From Madurella fahalii (Eukaryota > Ascomycota > Sordariomycetes > Sordariales), in contig CM056874.1 in the NCBI GenBank assembly GCA_029876055.1, forward strand, positions 9,052,001-9,116,000: DNA of 64,000 nt, written 5' to 3'. The notes under the pieces are model-generated. The model saw only the letters and a program-made list of their open reading frames with translations. It was not told the DNA's origin and searched no databases. Both the position numbers and the translations under genes were made by a program. How positions within the stretch are numbered: the first letter of the stretch is position 1; the number at the start of each line of letters is the position of its first letter. Shown here piece after piece: positions 53,690-64,000 of this stretch.

Positions 53690-54408
53690 CTAGCGAAACG
53701 CTATGCTCGGCATTTTCGTGTCCTTTGTCTCCTCCTTCAGGTCTCTGGCCGCTGACGTTGATAGGCTGTTGTAGTAGTCATATTGACCAGGCGGCGCATC
53801 ACGGCGCCGGACATCGATAGCGACTTGTATCTTTTCGGAGGTTGTCGTGAAGAGGCTAGCAGAGGAGCCATGTCCGTTCAGTGCATCATCCAAAGCGCCC
53901 TCCCCGCCTACGGGCTCAACATGAAAGTGTGCACGACGCAATTTATGGAACACCTCTCTCTCCGCTTTGATCCAATCAACACCGCTGCAGCTAAGGATGG
54001 TGATGCGGCCGTCAGCGTGGGTGACTGTCAAGTCCACCTTTCCCCGGCCATAATGAGCTGCGATACGGTAACCGTTCACTCGATGAACGATGGCGTTGCC
54101 GTGGAACCTCCGACGGCGGGAACGGCCGGCTCGAGTATTGCGCTCTGGGATGCTCCCAAGGGCCTGGGCCGAACAAGTCAGTTTCTTAGAATTAAGCCTT
54201 CGCAATAACAGGCAGCGAAGTGTCCTGGCTCGACAGTTTTGCATACGCTTTTCTTGTCTTCGTGAGACTCCTTCTTTCCAGGCGCCGGCGACGCGAGAGG
54301 AAGAGAGGAAAGCGACGGTTCGAACTCGCTCTTGATAGGAAACGACGTCTCCCGTTTGATCGCATGGGGATCGGGCTTGACGATGGGCCCGCCGCTGAAG
54401 GATTCCAT
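53690..54408 (-). CDS. Hypothetical two-exon protein
   Basis: Exons 54408-54247 and 54163-53690 join in frame across an 83-bp intron (GTATGC, a CTGAC branch-like site, CCCAG), giving 211 residues. Exon 1 is a charged disordered start, MESFSGGPIVKPDPHAIKRE. Exon 2 has an Arg-rich stretch (RAGRSRRRRFHGNAIV), then DLTVTHADGRITILSCSGVD. No domain is recognised. An antisense ORF (53783-54208) is open over the same bases, so the strand choice rests on the consistent splice sites. Confidence 0.42.
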
Positions 54409-55224
54409 GATGCCTTGGTGGTGCTTGCACAAAGAAATTGGAAGTGGAGGTCGGTAGGTTGCTGTGGTGATAAAATTGGAAGGAAAATTGGAGAGAAAAG
54501 ACTTGACGGTGAGAAAGAAGAGACGAGAATGGACGAGAAAGATTAGATTTAGAGGGGCAAAGGTGCGGACTGAGAGTCGAATCGTGGGCAGCGCTTTCCC
54601 TCGACAGAGTTCTCGAATGGGCTCCGTGGGCTGTGACGAGCCTGAGTAAGGTACCTAGCTACCTAAGGCATCTCAAGAGCCTTCCGAGGATGTTCAATCT
54701 TGCAAGCTTCCGGGCAGATAAGATAGCAAGGTTAGGCAAGGCAATCTTTGGCGGGTGTTGTTGACATTCACGCGATCTAACCACGCATCCTGCGTGAATT
54801 GTGAGCCATTACAGCGTAAACTAACTCAGGGATAGTATTCAATGTAAGGTACTTTTGATCTTGTTGATCCAAGATCTAGACCATGGGCGACATCCTCAAC
54901 GATGTCAGACTGCCAACGCAAAGGTACCTTGGGGAACCAAATACACATATCGAGCACTTGGAGTGCGAGTTCATTGCATACAAACGGCCGAGAAATTCAT
55001 TACATGCATGATCTATTTATCCCATCTTCCCCGTGTCAACAAATATGACTATCATCTATGCCCGCCATGGCTCCAAGCCGGTAATGCGGTCTGGATATGC
55101 GTCGTGCTTTATCACCGTCATCGGCCACAGCACGACATGCGACCTTGCCAAAGCCGGGATTCTAGCCCGCTCAAGCAGTTAACCGCAATCAGAGCAGGCA
55201 TGCTCAACACCCAAACCCGAGGCT
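54409..55224. other. Intergenic, probable upstream region
   Basis: No supported gene. Includes TACCTAGCTACCTAAGG (54652-54668), a TACCTA-type motif often seen in fungal promoters, about 245 bp from the start of the minus-strand gene. Confidence 0.4.
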
Positions 55225-55581
55225 TCATTCAGCCTTCAACTTCAGGCCTTGCCCCTCCAACCCGCCAACACCGGCGCTCGCCCCCCCGCTCTGCCTCAAG
55301 CCCTCCTGCGTTCCCGTTCCGGCAACCTGCCCCAGGTGTTCTCCCGTCAAGCTGGCGCCGGCACTGCCGGCAGGCGGATCCGGAGCCGGGACGTTCTTCT
55401 CCCCGCCAAAGACGTGCGACGGCCGAAGGGCCTCGGCGACCGGTTTCTTGGGGATGCTCGCCTCATGCTCTTGCCGTGTCTCGCCGCCTGCCGGCTCGTT
55501 CATGGACCCTTCGCGTAGGTCGTGGTTGTGGGTCACCCCGTGCTCGGAGAGCGGGTTCTGGAAATAGCGGTCTTGGGGCAT
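55225..55581 (-). CDS. Small hydrophilic protein of unknown function
   Basis: 118 residues, MPQDRYFQNPLSEHGVTHNH then DLREGSMNEP. The rest is Gly/Ala/Glu-rich and lacks hydrophobic core segments (VFGGEKNVPAPDPPAGSAGA), so it is likely disordered. No introns, no signal peptide, no Cys. The N-terminal text looks selected rather than random, which is why I keep it. It sits just downstream of the rhodopsin-domain gene on the same strand, with 394 bp between them in which no gene is seen. Confidence 0.5.
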   Translation of the reverse strand: MPQDRYFQNPLSEHGVTHNHDLREGSMNEPAGGETRQEHEASIPKKPVAEALRPSHVFGGEKNVPAPDPPAGSAGASLTGEHLGQVAGTGTQEGLRQSGGASAGVGGLEGQGLKLKAE

Positions 55582-55975
55582 GTTTAAAATTGGAGGCGTC
55601 GGCTTAGCGATACAGTCGTGTGCTGTTGGGCTGCTTTACCGTTGTGGTCGGCAATTAGACGTTGCGCTCGGGGTGCTCGTGATTATGGGGGTTGAACAGG
55701 GTACATGTAGTTTCTGCAGTGTAGCATGATGTCATTTGCCGGATGATGGCTGAAGTTGACGTAAAAGGTGGAGATTGTCGATCTCGCCAGGGGCCTTTGT
55801 TCTTTCGAACCATGGTACCTTAGTTTACTGGCTCTACGAGTGATAATTATTTTGTATTCTGGGCTGTAAAATGAAGTAGAGAGTCAAAGCTACCTTAAAA
55901 TGGCCGGGCAATGCATATGCATTAAGAATACACACCAAAGCAAGCACGATAAGTAACTATAGCCATGGCAAACTC
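55582..55975. other. Intergenic, no gene seen
   Basis: A 394-bp spacer, AT-rich around 55840-55960. Nothing recognised. Confidence 0.5.
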
Positions 55976-57466
55976 CTATTTGTCCTCCTTGATGATGGTA
56001 ATATCCGTCTGCACCCGTACTACCCCATTTTGAGGCCGTCCTTGCGTCCCGAGATCATCCCCTCTTCTTGACCTCACATTCTCGGCCAGTTCGACATCAA
56101 CCCCCCAAGAATCGTCGATTTCTACATATCCGCCGTCCACCCACGCGCCAGCCCTCCGTTTCCCGAGCATCTCCCCGTCGATAACATCGACTGGGCTCTG
56201 CGGGGCCTTGGACGGGCGGCTGCCGATGGTGGGCGGGCCAACGAGAGTGTCGCTCGCGCGGTTGGGGTTTGAACTAGACCGTGAGGCGCGTGAACTCAGC
56301 ACGCGGGGGAAGAATTTGGCGAGGAGCGGCTTGAGGGTCATAACGCAGGCGCAGACGATGGCGCCGTTGACCTCTACAGCAGTGAGGTACGAGAGCTCGG
56401 CGGCGACGTAGGTGAAGTCAGGGTCGACCTGGGCGCGCAAGAGCTGTAGGAGGCGGAGGATGGAGATAAAGCAGACCCTGGCGGCGGATAACGATATGAG
56501 TATGATGTTCCAATAGCGCGGCTCCTCGGGTGCAGTGGGAGGTCTCACAGGAACCCAAATCCAAACACGCAAGACAGGATCAACTTTTGGCGCCGAGGCA
56601 GCTTGATGCTCCACACCACGGGCATTGGGAGGAGGAATATCAGAAAGTCGGTCACTGCTCCCCCCAGTCAGCATCGACCGGCCACGGTGGCTGCTAGATC
56701 TGTCTTACCCATGTGCAAGCCCGTATTTGACCACCAGATAGACTGCGAATGGCAGTACCTTTTCGTTAAAGTAAAGTCCCAGTATGACTGCAGCGGAATG
56801 CAAGCAGTAAATGTCACAAGCATCATGTAGATGTTTGAGAGAATGACAATGACGAGCAGTACCTGGCCAGCAGTGCGGGCCCACTTGAACGAGAAGAGGT
56901 GGATGTAGAGCAGCAAGATGGAGACCTTTGAGAAGCACAGCGACAGGTTGTAGAAGAGTATGCCGTACCAGGCTGACTGAGGGGAATTAGCTTCCGTTGG
57001 AGATTAGGACCTTCATCATCCCGCCTAGAAACTCACTCTTCCCCACGCAATGGCGGATTCCGTATCAGTCGGGTCGAGATCCCAAATATGGTAGCCCGAG
57101 CCATGAACGGCCTCTGGATGCGCAAAGTCAGCGCTAGGCGGAAACAAGAAGAGCGACGTCAGACACACGTTCTATCACCCCACCACATGTTGCCGCCGCA
57201 AATACCTGAAGGATGGTTAGCGCCTGTGGGATTGAGGATCGCATTCGGACCGGTGAAAGTACCAGCGCAACGAGAATGCTCCAGTCCGAGTGGCCGATGA
57301 CATGGATGATAAACCCTCTCGTGTAGAAGCGCAATCCGACGAAACAGGCGGCAACCACCCAGCAAATGGCCGACGATGCGATGATGTTGGGTTGGAGCGA
57401 GTCGTGAGGGAGGTTCGGGGGCAGTGGGGGCAGTCCCGGCGGGGGTAGCGGCTGGGTGTCGTTCAT
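55976..57466 (-). CDS. Seven-transmembrane fungal rhodopsin-domain protein (SAT4/PTH11-like)
   Basis: Five or six exons. Helix 1 is in 57466-57263 (NIIASSAICWVVAACFVGLR). A middle block near 57032-57130 reads HGSGYHIWDLDPTDTESAIA. About 56977-56701 encodes WYGILFYNLSLCFSKVSILL, LLYIHLFSFKW and VLLVIVILSNIYMMLVTFTA. About 56646-56523 has TDFLIFLLPMPVVWSIKLP. The last exon (about 56490-55976) has VCFISILRLLQLLR, then FTYVAAELSYLTAVEVNGAI and a hydrophilic tail. The conserved WDL and LPMP patterns are those of the fungal rhodopsin-domain family at the plasma membrane, including PTH11-related receptors. No CFEM domain is visible. The join after exon 1 is not settled. The start at 57466 is MNDTQPLPPPG, with an alternative at 57502. 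Confidence 0.82.
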
Positions 57467-59879
57467 AATGTCTCGGGGTAGCACGGGCCCGGCTTCTGAC
57501 AACTTCGACTCGAGCTCCGGGCGTTACACATTCTTGTTTTCAACACACAGTCCGACGCGATGGCGTGGCCGTCCCCGCTCTTTCCGTCAAAGCTCCGATG
57601 AGTGCCGTTTGGGCGGACTCCGATCCGGTCGATGTAAGACTGGAGAATGCGGAGAGGCTAGGGACCAGAAGTGCTGCAAGCTCTCTTGGCAACCACTCTA
57701 TATAAGGTGTGGAGGGGGAGGGGAGCTCGTGCCGGCAGCATTTGGCAAGAAAAAGCTCGTTCCCAGGCTGCATGCCGGTCCCCGGGGCAGGCTGCGAGGA
57801 CAAGACCCGAGACGGCTGCCAATGCAACGTCATCTTTGAGGGCCAAGCATCTGGGGGAGAGAAAGCTGAGCTCGGTTCCGCCCGAGAGGGCATCGGCAAT
57901 TATGCGTGGTTTTGGCCGCAGAGACTGGGACACTGCGTGATCTCGACAAGTGGCGGGTCATCTTGCTGGGACGCCAGGAACTGGAGGCGATCATGGCTAC
58001 CAGAGATCTCGAACTCGCGGGCCAAGGCCGGCAACTGATAAGATCGCCCCGTCTAGCAAACTTGTGACTTGCAGCTAGCCAACCCCCTTGCCAGCTTTAA
58101 CCTGAGAATAAAATAACACTAGAACGAGGGAGAACCAAGGGTTTCTCCGTCAGAATCCTGGCGCTCCGGCCGATGGTCGCGCATTGGCAGTCTTCACGGG
58201 GCAATACCAACACACAGGTGCAGATTGCTTACGCTACACGGCCAAGGATGACGCTTTGCGGCTGGTTGGGAGGGGGAAACAAGAGCATTTTCGGCAGTGG
58301 GCTGATGTGGCCATCCGAAGTTTGTTGCGCGATCGACATTAACTGTTGGCTCTCGAGGCATTCTCGGGGGTACTGCGGCCTTCGTCAACAACACCAACAC
58401 CAAGACCAACAACAGCAAAGAAGGAGCCGGGCGACGAAAGTTCCCAACCCCAAATCCCAAATCTGGTTGCGGCTTGATCATTGCAACGGTTGGTCAGCAT
58501 GCAGACAGACAGACGGTGTGCGCCTGGGCGGGGAGCGGGATGAGTGCTCGATTCGTATTTTCTGGGGGTCCGCAGCGCCTGTGCGTACAGTACTGTACAG
58601 TACAGTCCCCAGCACGAATATGCAGGCGCACCAACACAACACGGCCCGCAACGGCGGGCGAACCTACAACTGCCATTAGCAGATTTCTTATATTGTGGGG
58701 AAAGGCGGGGGTTTTTGGCAGCTGTCACTGCTTTTGCATGATGGCGTCTCTTGGTTGCAACCTGCACCTGACTTGACACACACCCGGTTCCGGATAAAGG
58801 TACAAGCATCTGGGGAGGGTGTCTGGTCCCTGGCTGCCAGAATGGGAATCATTGGGCCGTTGGCTTGCATGGAGTATTGGCCGAGTTGGAGGGCCGCCAA
58901 ATCTCGCTTTGATATCCAATATCAGCCGGCAGCCAACGCCAACCCTCCCGCACCTTTTCCCCCAGCATTGTGAGCATCGCTACCACAAATGCTGGCGTCC
59001 ACTCCCCAGCCCGCACGGAAGATGGGCGGTCCTACTCTGGCAACCGCCGCAGTCCGCCATCGTGCAAAAGCGGACGCCACAACCCGGTAGTTGACTTTTG
59101 GCTACCTTCAATAGTATCATGAGGTTGATGGAAAGACACCGCGAAGATCAACAACCAAAGCCGCGCAGCCAAGCCAGAGGGATGTGAATTGTCGGCAATT
59201 GTTCTCTATCACGCGCTACCCCTCCCCGCGACCAGAGTCGGGGTCCTCGTGTGTTCGGCTACCTCCATTGTGTCTCTGTTCCAATGGGTTTGAGATAATT
59301 CCCACAACATGTCCTCCGCCGTCAATCTCGCAAACGCAGCCCAGAGGCATCTTGGACTGGACGATGGCAACGGGGGTGAAGCGCGCTGTTCTCGAGGGTC
59401 ACTGCCTCCGTGTGGAAACGTGATGCGAAGTTTGGCGCGGAAAGCACGCGGCAACCTATCAGTTGGCAGCCGACACGACGTCCTAGAGCACAATCCCCGA
59501 TGTACTCTTTTTCAGGTGCATATCTTCGTACGGACATCTCAATCGTCTCAATCGTAGGACGGGTTGGAGAACCCCACGGCCGCTTGGCCTCTCAAGCCAA
59601 GAGCCTCAATCGAGGACCAGATTTATCCGTCGGGAGCAACCTCCATGTTAACTGGCAATACCGGACCGCACCGAGCAGCCGGATCTGGTTGGTCCGTCAT
59701 GATGCTGCAAGTTTAGATTGTCAATATGGAAAACAGAGCCGGCGTGATTTAGACGTCCACCGCAGCTCAGCGCTATATACGTCGAATTCGATATTTTTGA
59801 GCCCGGGATGTCCCTGGAGCGATGTCGTCAGATCGCCAACACTCGCTGCCCATCCCGATCTCCACAAACCGCCCTAGAG
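57467..59879. other. Intergenic 2.4 kb, no gene seen
   Basis: ORFs of up to 168 codons occur on both strands in overlapping frames without motifs. A short palindromic repeat, GTACAGTACTGTACAGTAC, lies at 58585-58603. The last part is the promoter of the secreted protein gene. Confidence 0.5.
59774..59779 (+). promoter_or_regulatory. TATA-box-like element before the secreted protein gene
   Basis: TATATA within CGCTATATACG, about 100 bp before the ATG at 59880. The distance is suitable for a fungal core promoter. The transcription start is not known. Confidence 0.45.
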
Positions 59880-60818
59880 ATGGCTGTCGCACGCGTGCTT
59901 GCCGCCGTGGCCGTGGCCGCCGCCGTGGCCGCGCCGGTCCTGGCCGAGGAGTTGCAGACTTGCGGGGCGGCGAGCTACTACCCGTCCGAATACACCTGCT
60001 ACGACGACAGCGCGCTCTGCCCCGTCATCCACACCCTCCCCACCGCCCACTGCAGCGGGTCGGGCGGCTGCTACGCCCCGGAGCAGTTCTCCTGCGAAGA
60101 CGGGACGCTCAAGTCGCTCCCGGACGCGACGAGCCCCTTCACGCTGGCGGCCTTTGGCGCCCGGCCGAATTTCGGCAACATGACGGTCAACGCGTGCGGC
60201 AACTACCTCGCCATCGGTGCCGGCGCGAGGCTGTGCACGTCGTGTTCGCCCGCGCCGGGGGCGAAGGTGCAGTGCTCTGAATACGGGAATCAAACCGTGT
60301 TTCTTCCGGGGGGACAGATGGTGAGGCCCCGTTCTGGCGACTGGAGGAAGGGGGGCGGAGATGATGGAAACGTGTATTGACACGGTGTGCAGGCTGCGGA
60401 CGTTCCGGGTCATCAATATTGGTACGTAAACCCGAGGGACGGCGCTCTGCAGTTCACCACGGCGCTGCCGTCGAACTCGTCGTGGAACGCCACAGTCCCC
60501 GGAAAGGAATTCGCGGGCCAGAATGTCAAAGGTGAGTGATGGCTCAGCTCAGTATACGCAGAGACCTCCTGCTGCCCACAGCAATATTGACTTTGAGAAA
60601 CAGCCCTTGAGAATGGTCTATTCATGTATACGCGGGAGAATATGCCCCATTACTGGCTTGCCTGTCTGCGTACATTGGAAGGAGGTGTCATCGGGACGGT
60701 CAGGGTATGGCGCATCTACGCCCCAATCCCCATGAAGCAGGGCCGAGGAGACTGCTGGCCGGTCAAATTAGTTGCCAAGCCGGTCGATAAAAAGACGGGG
60801 GCCTATAAATACGAATAG
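59880..60818 (+). CDS. Secreted cysteine-rich protein with CBM52-like modules
   Basis: Exons 59880-60320, 60393-60531 and 60604-60818 give 264 residues. A signal peptide is clear: an Ala/Val-rich core (VLAAVAVAAAVAAPVLA), then EELQTCG. Two Cys modules follow, YYPSEYTCYDDSALCPV and CYAPEQFSCEDGTLK, similar to the CBM52 glucan-binding pattern of fungal endo-beta-1,3-glucanases. The rest, CGNYLAIGAGARLCTSC, GHQYWYVNPRDGALQFTTAL and MPHYWLACLRTLEGGVIGTV, has no catalytic domain I recognise. The third exon start (after AAACAG) is chosen because it alone gives a long open frame. Probably an extracellular or wall-bound carbohydrate-binding protein. Confidence 0.78.
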
Positions 60819-61562
60819 ATGGCGTCGGCGCGGGGAGCTGTGTTACGAGTGTTGCAGACATAGACCAGGACCGGATATAGTTAGAGAAAGAATCCCAAAG
60901 ACTCCAATACCAAAAGCGGTTGTCAAGCACAAGATGAATTTGGCAAGTGATTTCATGCACGAATCAACCCTACTGTCAAGATGGCACTCTGTACAGAGTC
61001 CGGTAACCTTGCCCCAGTCGCAGTTGCTTTGGCCTTCATCTACCTTGGCTGTGGACGGTTGGCTCTTGCTGGACGCATCATAAAGACTCAGGTGGATGTG
61101 GATGACGGATGGGCAATGACAGGATGGTTCATGTTCTAGCCGTGGGACGATTGACTTGGGCGAGCTAACGTGGCGCCGAGCTGGAAAGTTGTGTTGCTTG
61201 GAAACATAAACGCAGAGCAGTTATGGGAGCTCCTAGGCAATTTTGAGTGGGCGCGGTAACTCAGGTTAGAAGAGAGTGACAGATGACACTCGTTATTTGG
61301 GGGATAATGCTGTGTTGGTAAGTTGGCTAGGGGAATAGACTCCCGTAAGTGAAGTGAAAGCCCCTTCTCACTTTGTATGATTTTTGACACAGGCAAGTTT
61401 CTCATAATCAGACGGTGGGAATGGAACTGGACGAGTGGTTGGTTACTGAACGCAAAGTTAGCCAATTGCCTTAGCCAGGCCATTCACTGTCGTATGACGT
61501 TACGTATAACCAGGGTATCATATGTTCCAGCCGTCGTTGTTCCGTGTCCTCATGTCTCTCCT
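60819..61562. other. Intergenic, no gene seen
   Basis: Spacer between two convergent genes. Short ORFs only. Confidence 0.5.
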
Positions 61563-63464
61563 TCAGGCTGCAGCATTCTCTCTGAGCCCCTTGGTCCGCA
61601 AAGTCAACTTTGTCTCGCCGTCCCCAAATGGGAGCGCCATGGCGGTGGCCATCGGCGACGACGAGCCACCCTTGATCCCCTCGCCGTTCTCCCTCACCAA
61701 AGCCTTCCTAAGTTCCTCGCCCTGCTTCCCCAGCGCATCACTCGCATCGCTTCCCCTCCTGCTCCCGCCCAAACTAGTCGCATCGTCATTCCCAACATTG
61801 ACCCCCAGATTCCTCATCCTCCCCGCCCACAAGCCCCTCACCCCGCCGCGCTTCCTCTCCGGCACCTCCTCGCTGCCGGCGCTGCACACATACAACAGAT
61901 ACTTCAGATTGGGCAGCGTATGCCGGATATCCACCACCTTCAACCCCTGAGAGGCGCACAGCGCCTCGATGTCTTTGTTGAGCAAGAACCAGCCGTAGTC
62001 GAAGCGAAACTGGGCGCTAGATCCGCCGCGGGGGACGTACAGCGGGAACTCGCGCTGCGGGTCCGGCAGCTGGCTGATGTCGTCGCGGATGCTCGAGCGG
62101 GAGCCAAACGGGCGGATGGGGTAGGGCAGGGGCACGGCGAGGTAGTATTGCAGGGCGTCGGTGAGATGGGCAACGTGGCCCAGGGCGGCTGAGAGGGTGT
62201 CTTCGTCGACAGATAACGACGGCGACGACGACGACGACGACAACGACGACGATAATTTGCGAGACGAGGATTCGTCGTAGTTTGTGTTGGGCAGGGGGAC
62301 GCCGCAGATTTGGAAGGATAGGGGAGGAGCGAGGGGGATGGGGACGATGTTGTAGATGCGCGAGAGGTCCTCGCAGATCCGGCGGCGCTGGCCGCGGATT
62401 TGGTCCTTGGTTTTGGCGACAAGCTCTTTTGACTGGGCGAGCTTGTCGGTAGCGTTTTCGACGTCTTTGGCGGCTTTTTCTTGGACGGCACGGCCTTGGG
62501 CGATGGCTGCCCTGCGCGCCACGATAGAGGCTCTCAGGTCCTCGTTTCGCTTCTTAGCTGTCCCTACCGCCCGCCGTTGTTGTGTCAAATATTTGTTTGT
62601 TAAAGCAAGTTGGGCTTCCGCCCCGGGAACCTCATTTTTAACTTCCTTGCTTAAAAGGTCGTTGATTTGTTGGGTCAAGAGATCGTGGGTTACTAGTGCG
62701 TCTTGAATCGAGTTGTCCAGGGTAGCCAGTCGCATCAGCGCGTTATACGACGAGGTCGGCGCCGAGGTGCCTTGTTTGGGCGGCTGAGGCTTCGCAGAGA
62801 GCTCCAGGGAATACACTCCATCGACCATGTGGAAGACCAGGCTGTTCGGCGGGAAGTGTACATTCTGGAGGCTGCCAAGCCAGTTGAGGGCTCGCAAGTC
62901 GACCTCATCCACCATCAACAAGCTCCACGTGCTGTGACGCTTTGTCCATACTTTGATTGTCACTTGCGGCGCTTGCGTGACTGATGAATCGAGGTTGGAG
63001 AGTTCGAAAAAGCGGAAGTCGAAGTTCTGTTTGGGCCAAGGTTAGCCAGAGTCGTGCGGCCATGGCCATCGGGGGGCTAGTCATACCGTCGCGCGTTCTG
63101 AGACCTCGCTAATGTAAATGGGGTCCTCTCCGCCGTCGACATGCAGCGAGAAGAACGCATCGGTCAGCCTGCTGTCGAATACGTCTTCAAATCGTTTCTG
63201 CCGCGTAACAGGACTGGCATTCGCTAGGTTCGTGCTCCTCCGCCGGGCATTCAGGGGTCTCAGGTCCTCGGACGAGAGCGCGTGGTGTAGCTGGGGCGCG
63301 GTTCGCAACGACTCGAGCTTAGCAGGGGTCTTGTTCAGAGCGGCGTCGTCAATGGTGCGTCCGCGGGGCCGGGAGAAGGCGAGGTTACGCAGGGAGATGC
63401 CGCGGAGGTGTCTGAGTTTGCGGTTCTGAGGCAGTAGGAGCGGGCGCGTGGGCTCGACCGACAT
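61563..63464 (-). CDS. UVRAG/Vps38-like protein of the PI3-kinase complex
   Basis: Exons 63464-63087 and 63026-61563 join in frame across a 60-bp intron, giving 613 residues. The N-terminal part contains LRHLRGISLRNLAF and continues across the intron with NFDFRFFELSNLDSS and a C2-like segment, VTIKVWTKRHSTWSLLMVDE. A coiled coil covers about residues 215-345 (LTQQRRAVGTAKKRNEDLRA, VENATDKLAQSKELVAKTKD). The BARA2-like C-terminal half has ICGVPLPNTNYDE, FRFDYGWFLLNKDIEALCAS and LPNLKYLLYVC. UVRAG/Vps38 and Atg14 share this plan, and the C2-like segment favours UVRAG/Vps38. The protein would act with Vps34, Vps15 and Atg6 on endosomes. A Ser tract (about 62208-62262) comes from a CGA/CGT trinucleotide repeat. 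Confidence 0.85.
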
Positions 63465-64000
63465 TGTCTCATATCGACATCGGTTGCCGGAAAGATATAA
63501 CGACAGAACCACGACAATCTGGAGGTGATTGAGACCGTTGTCGGCTGGTTGGGGTCCGTTGTGGTGAATTGCATCAATCGGGCCCGTGCATTGGAGCTTG
63601 GGGCAGCTCTGCTGTGTGGATCCCAGCACCAGTGGCGTGGCAGCGCCACGTGCGGTTGTGGCCTGTGCACCTGCCGAGATCTCGGGAGTTTTCAGGGTCT
63701 TAACACTACACTAGAAATCTGTAAGTTTTAGGGCATTCAGGGCGCGGCTGTTGTGCAGGATGCAGAAATTTGGCGTATCCGTTCAGATCCCTCCTCTCAT
63801 CAACCGCTGGTTTACACTAGGTATCTCTCCTCGTCCCAAACGCCAATCCATCAATCCAACGGCATCCCCACTACAAATACACGACGCTCGACAGAGAACC
63901 TGCCCAATTAAATGGCACAAAGAAAACAAAAAACCACCTGCCGGAAACTCATTCCACAGCTTTATAGAAGCCACTGATCAATCACGGCCCGTAGCCTCGA
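63465..64000. other. Upstream region of the UVRAG-like gene, no gene seen
   Basis: Holds the promoter of the minus-strand gene. Short ORFs only up to the window end. Confidence 0.45.

Noticed and set aside
53783..54208. 141-codon plus ORF antisense to the two-exon hypothetical gene
   Set aside because: The minus strand offers two exons with canonical splice sites in one frame. The plus ORF has no such support and no motif. Strand choice remains uncertain.

Overview
The window is nuclear DNA of a filamentous ascomycete, most likely a Sordariomycete. Genes are GC-rich, with 45-80 bp GT-AG introns on both strands. Recognisable products include SLX4, RTC1/SEA2, cactin, ribosomal protein eS21, XLF and a UVRAG/Vps38-type protein. 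Relics carry C-to-T changes at CpA (CAG/CAA to TAG/TAA, TGG to TAG) typical of repeat-induced point mutation (RIP). Species cannot be named from sequence alone.

Left flank (1-29.8 kb), ordinary genes: a Nudix hydrolase (minus, cut by the window edge), SLX4 (minus, one apparent frameshift in a G6/C6 run), RPS21 (plus), a repeat cluster at 6.5-7.2 kb, RTC1/SEA2 (minus), cactin (plus), a forkhead transcription factor (plus), a gene-poor stretch of about 7.7 kb, XLF/NEJ1 (minus) and a DJ-1/PfpI-family protein (plus).

Middle (about 30-53 kb), an accessory island: relic ORFs, a decayed APH-type kinase pseudogene, a copia RNase H fragment between two LTRs in inverted orientation, an NLR-like STAND NTPase with kinesin-light-chain-type TPRs, and the most unusual block, a bacterial-type UDP-MurNAc pathway. 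That block has a broken murB, a Hint-domain gene and an apparently intact intronless murA. It is followed by a decayed CorA-like transporter and a RIP-mutated pogo/Fot1 transposon with perfect inverted ends, itself interrupted by a 408-bp LTR-like insertion.

Right flank (53.7-63.5 kb): a two-exon gene of unknown function, a small disordered protein, a seven-TM rhodopsin-domain protein, a secreted CBM52-like cysteine-rich protein and a UVRAG/Vps38-type autophagy/endosomal protein.

The best candidate for something undescribed is the murB / Hint / murA block beside a fungal NLR. MurA keeps its key catalytic residues, whereas its pathway partner next door is a multiply broken pseudogene.
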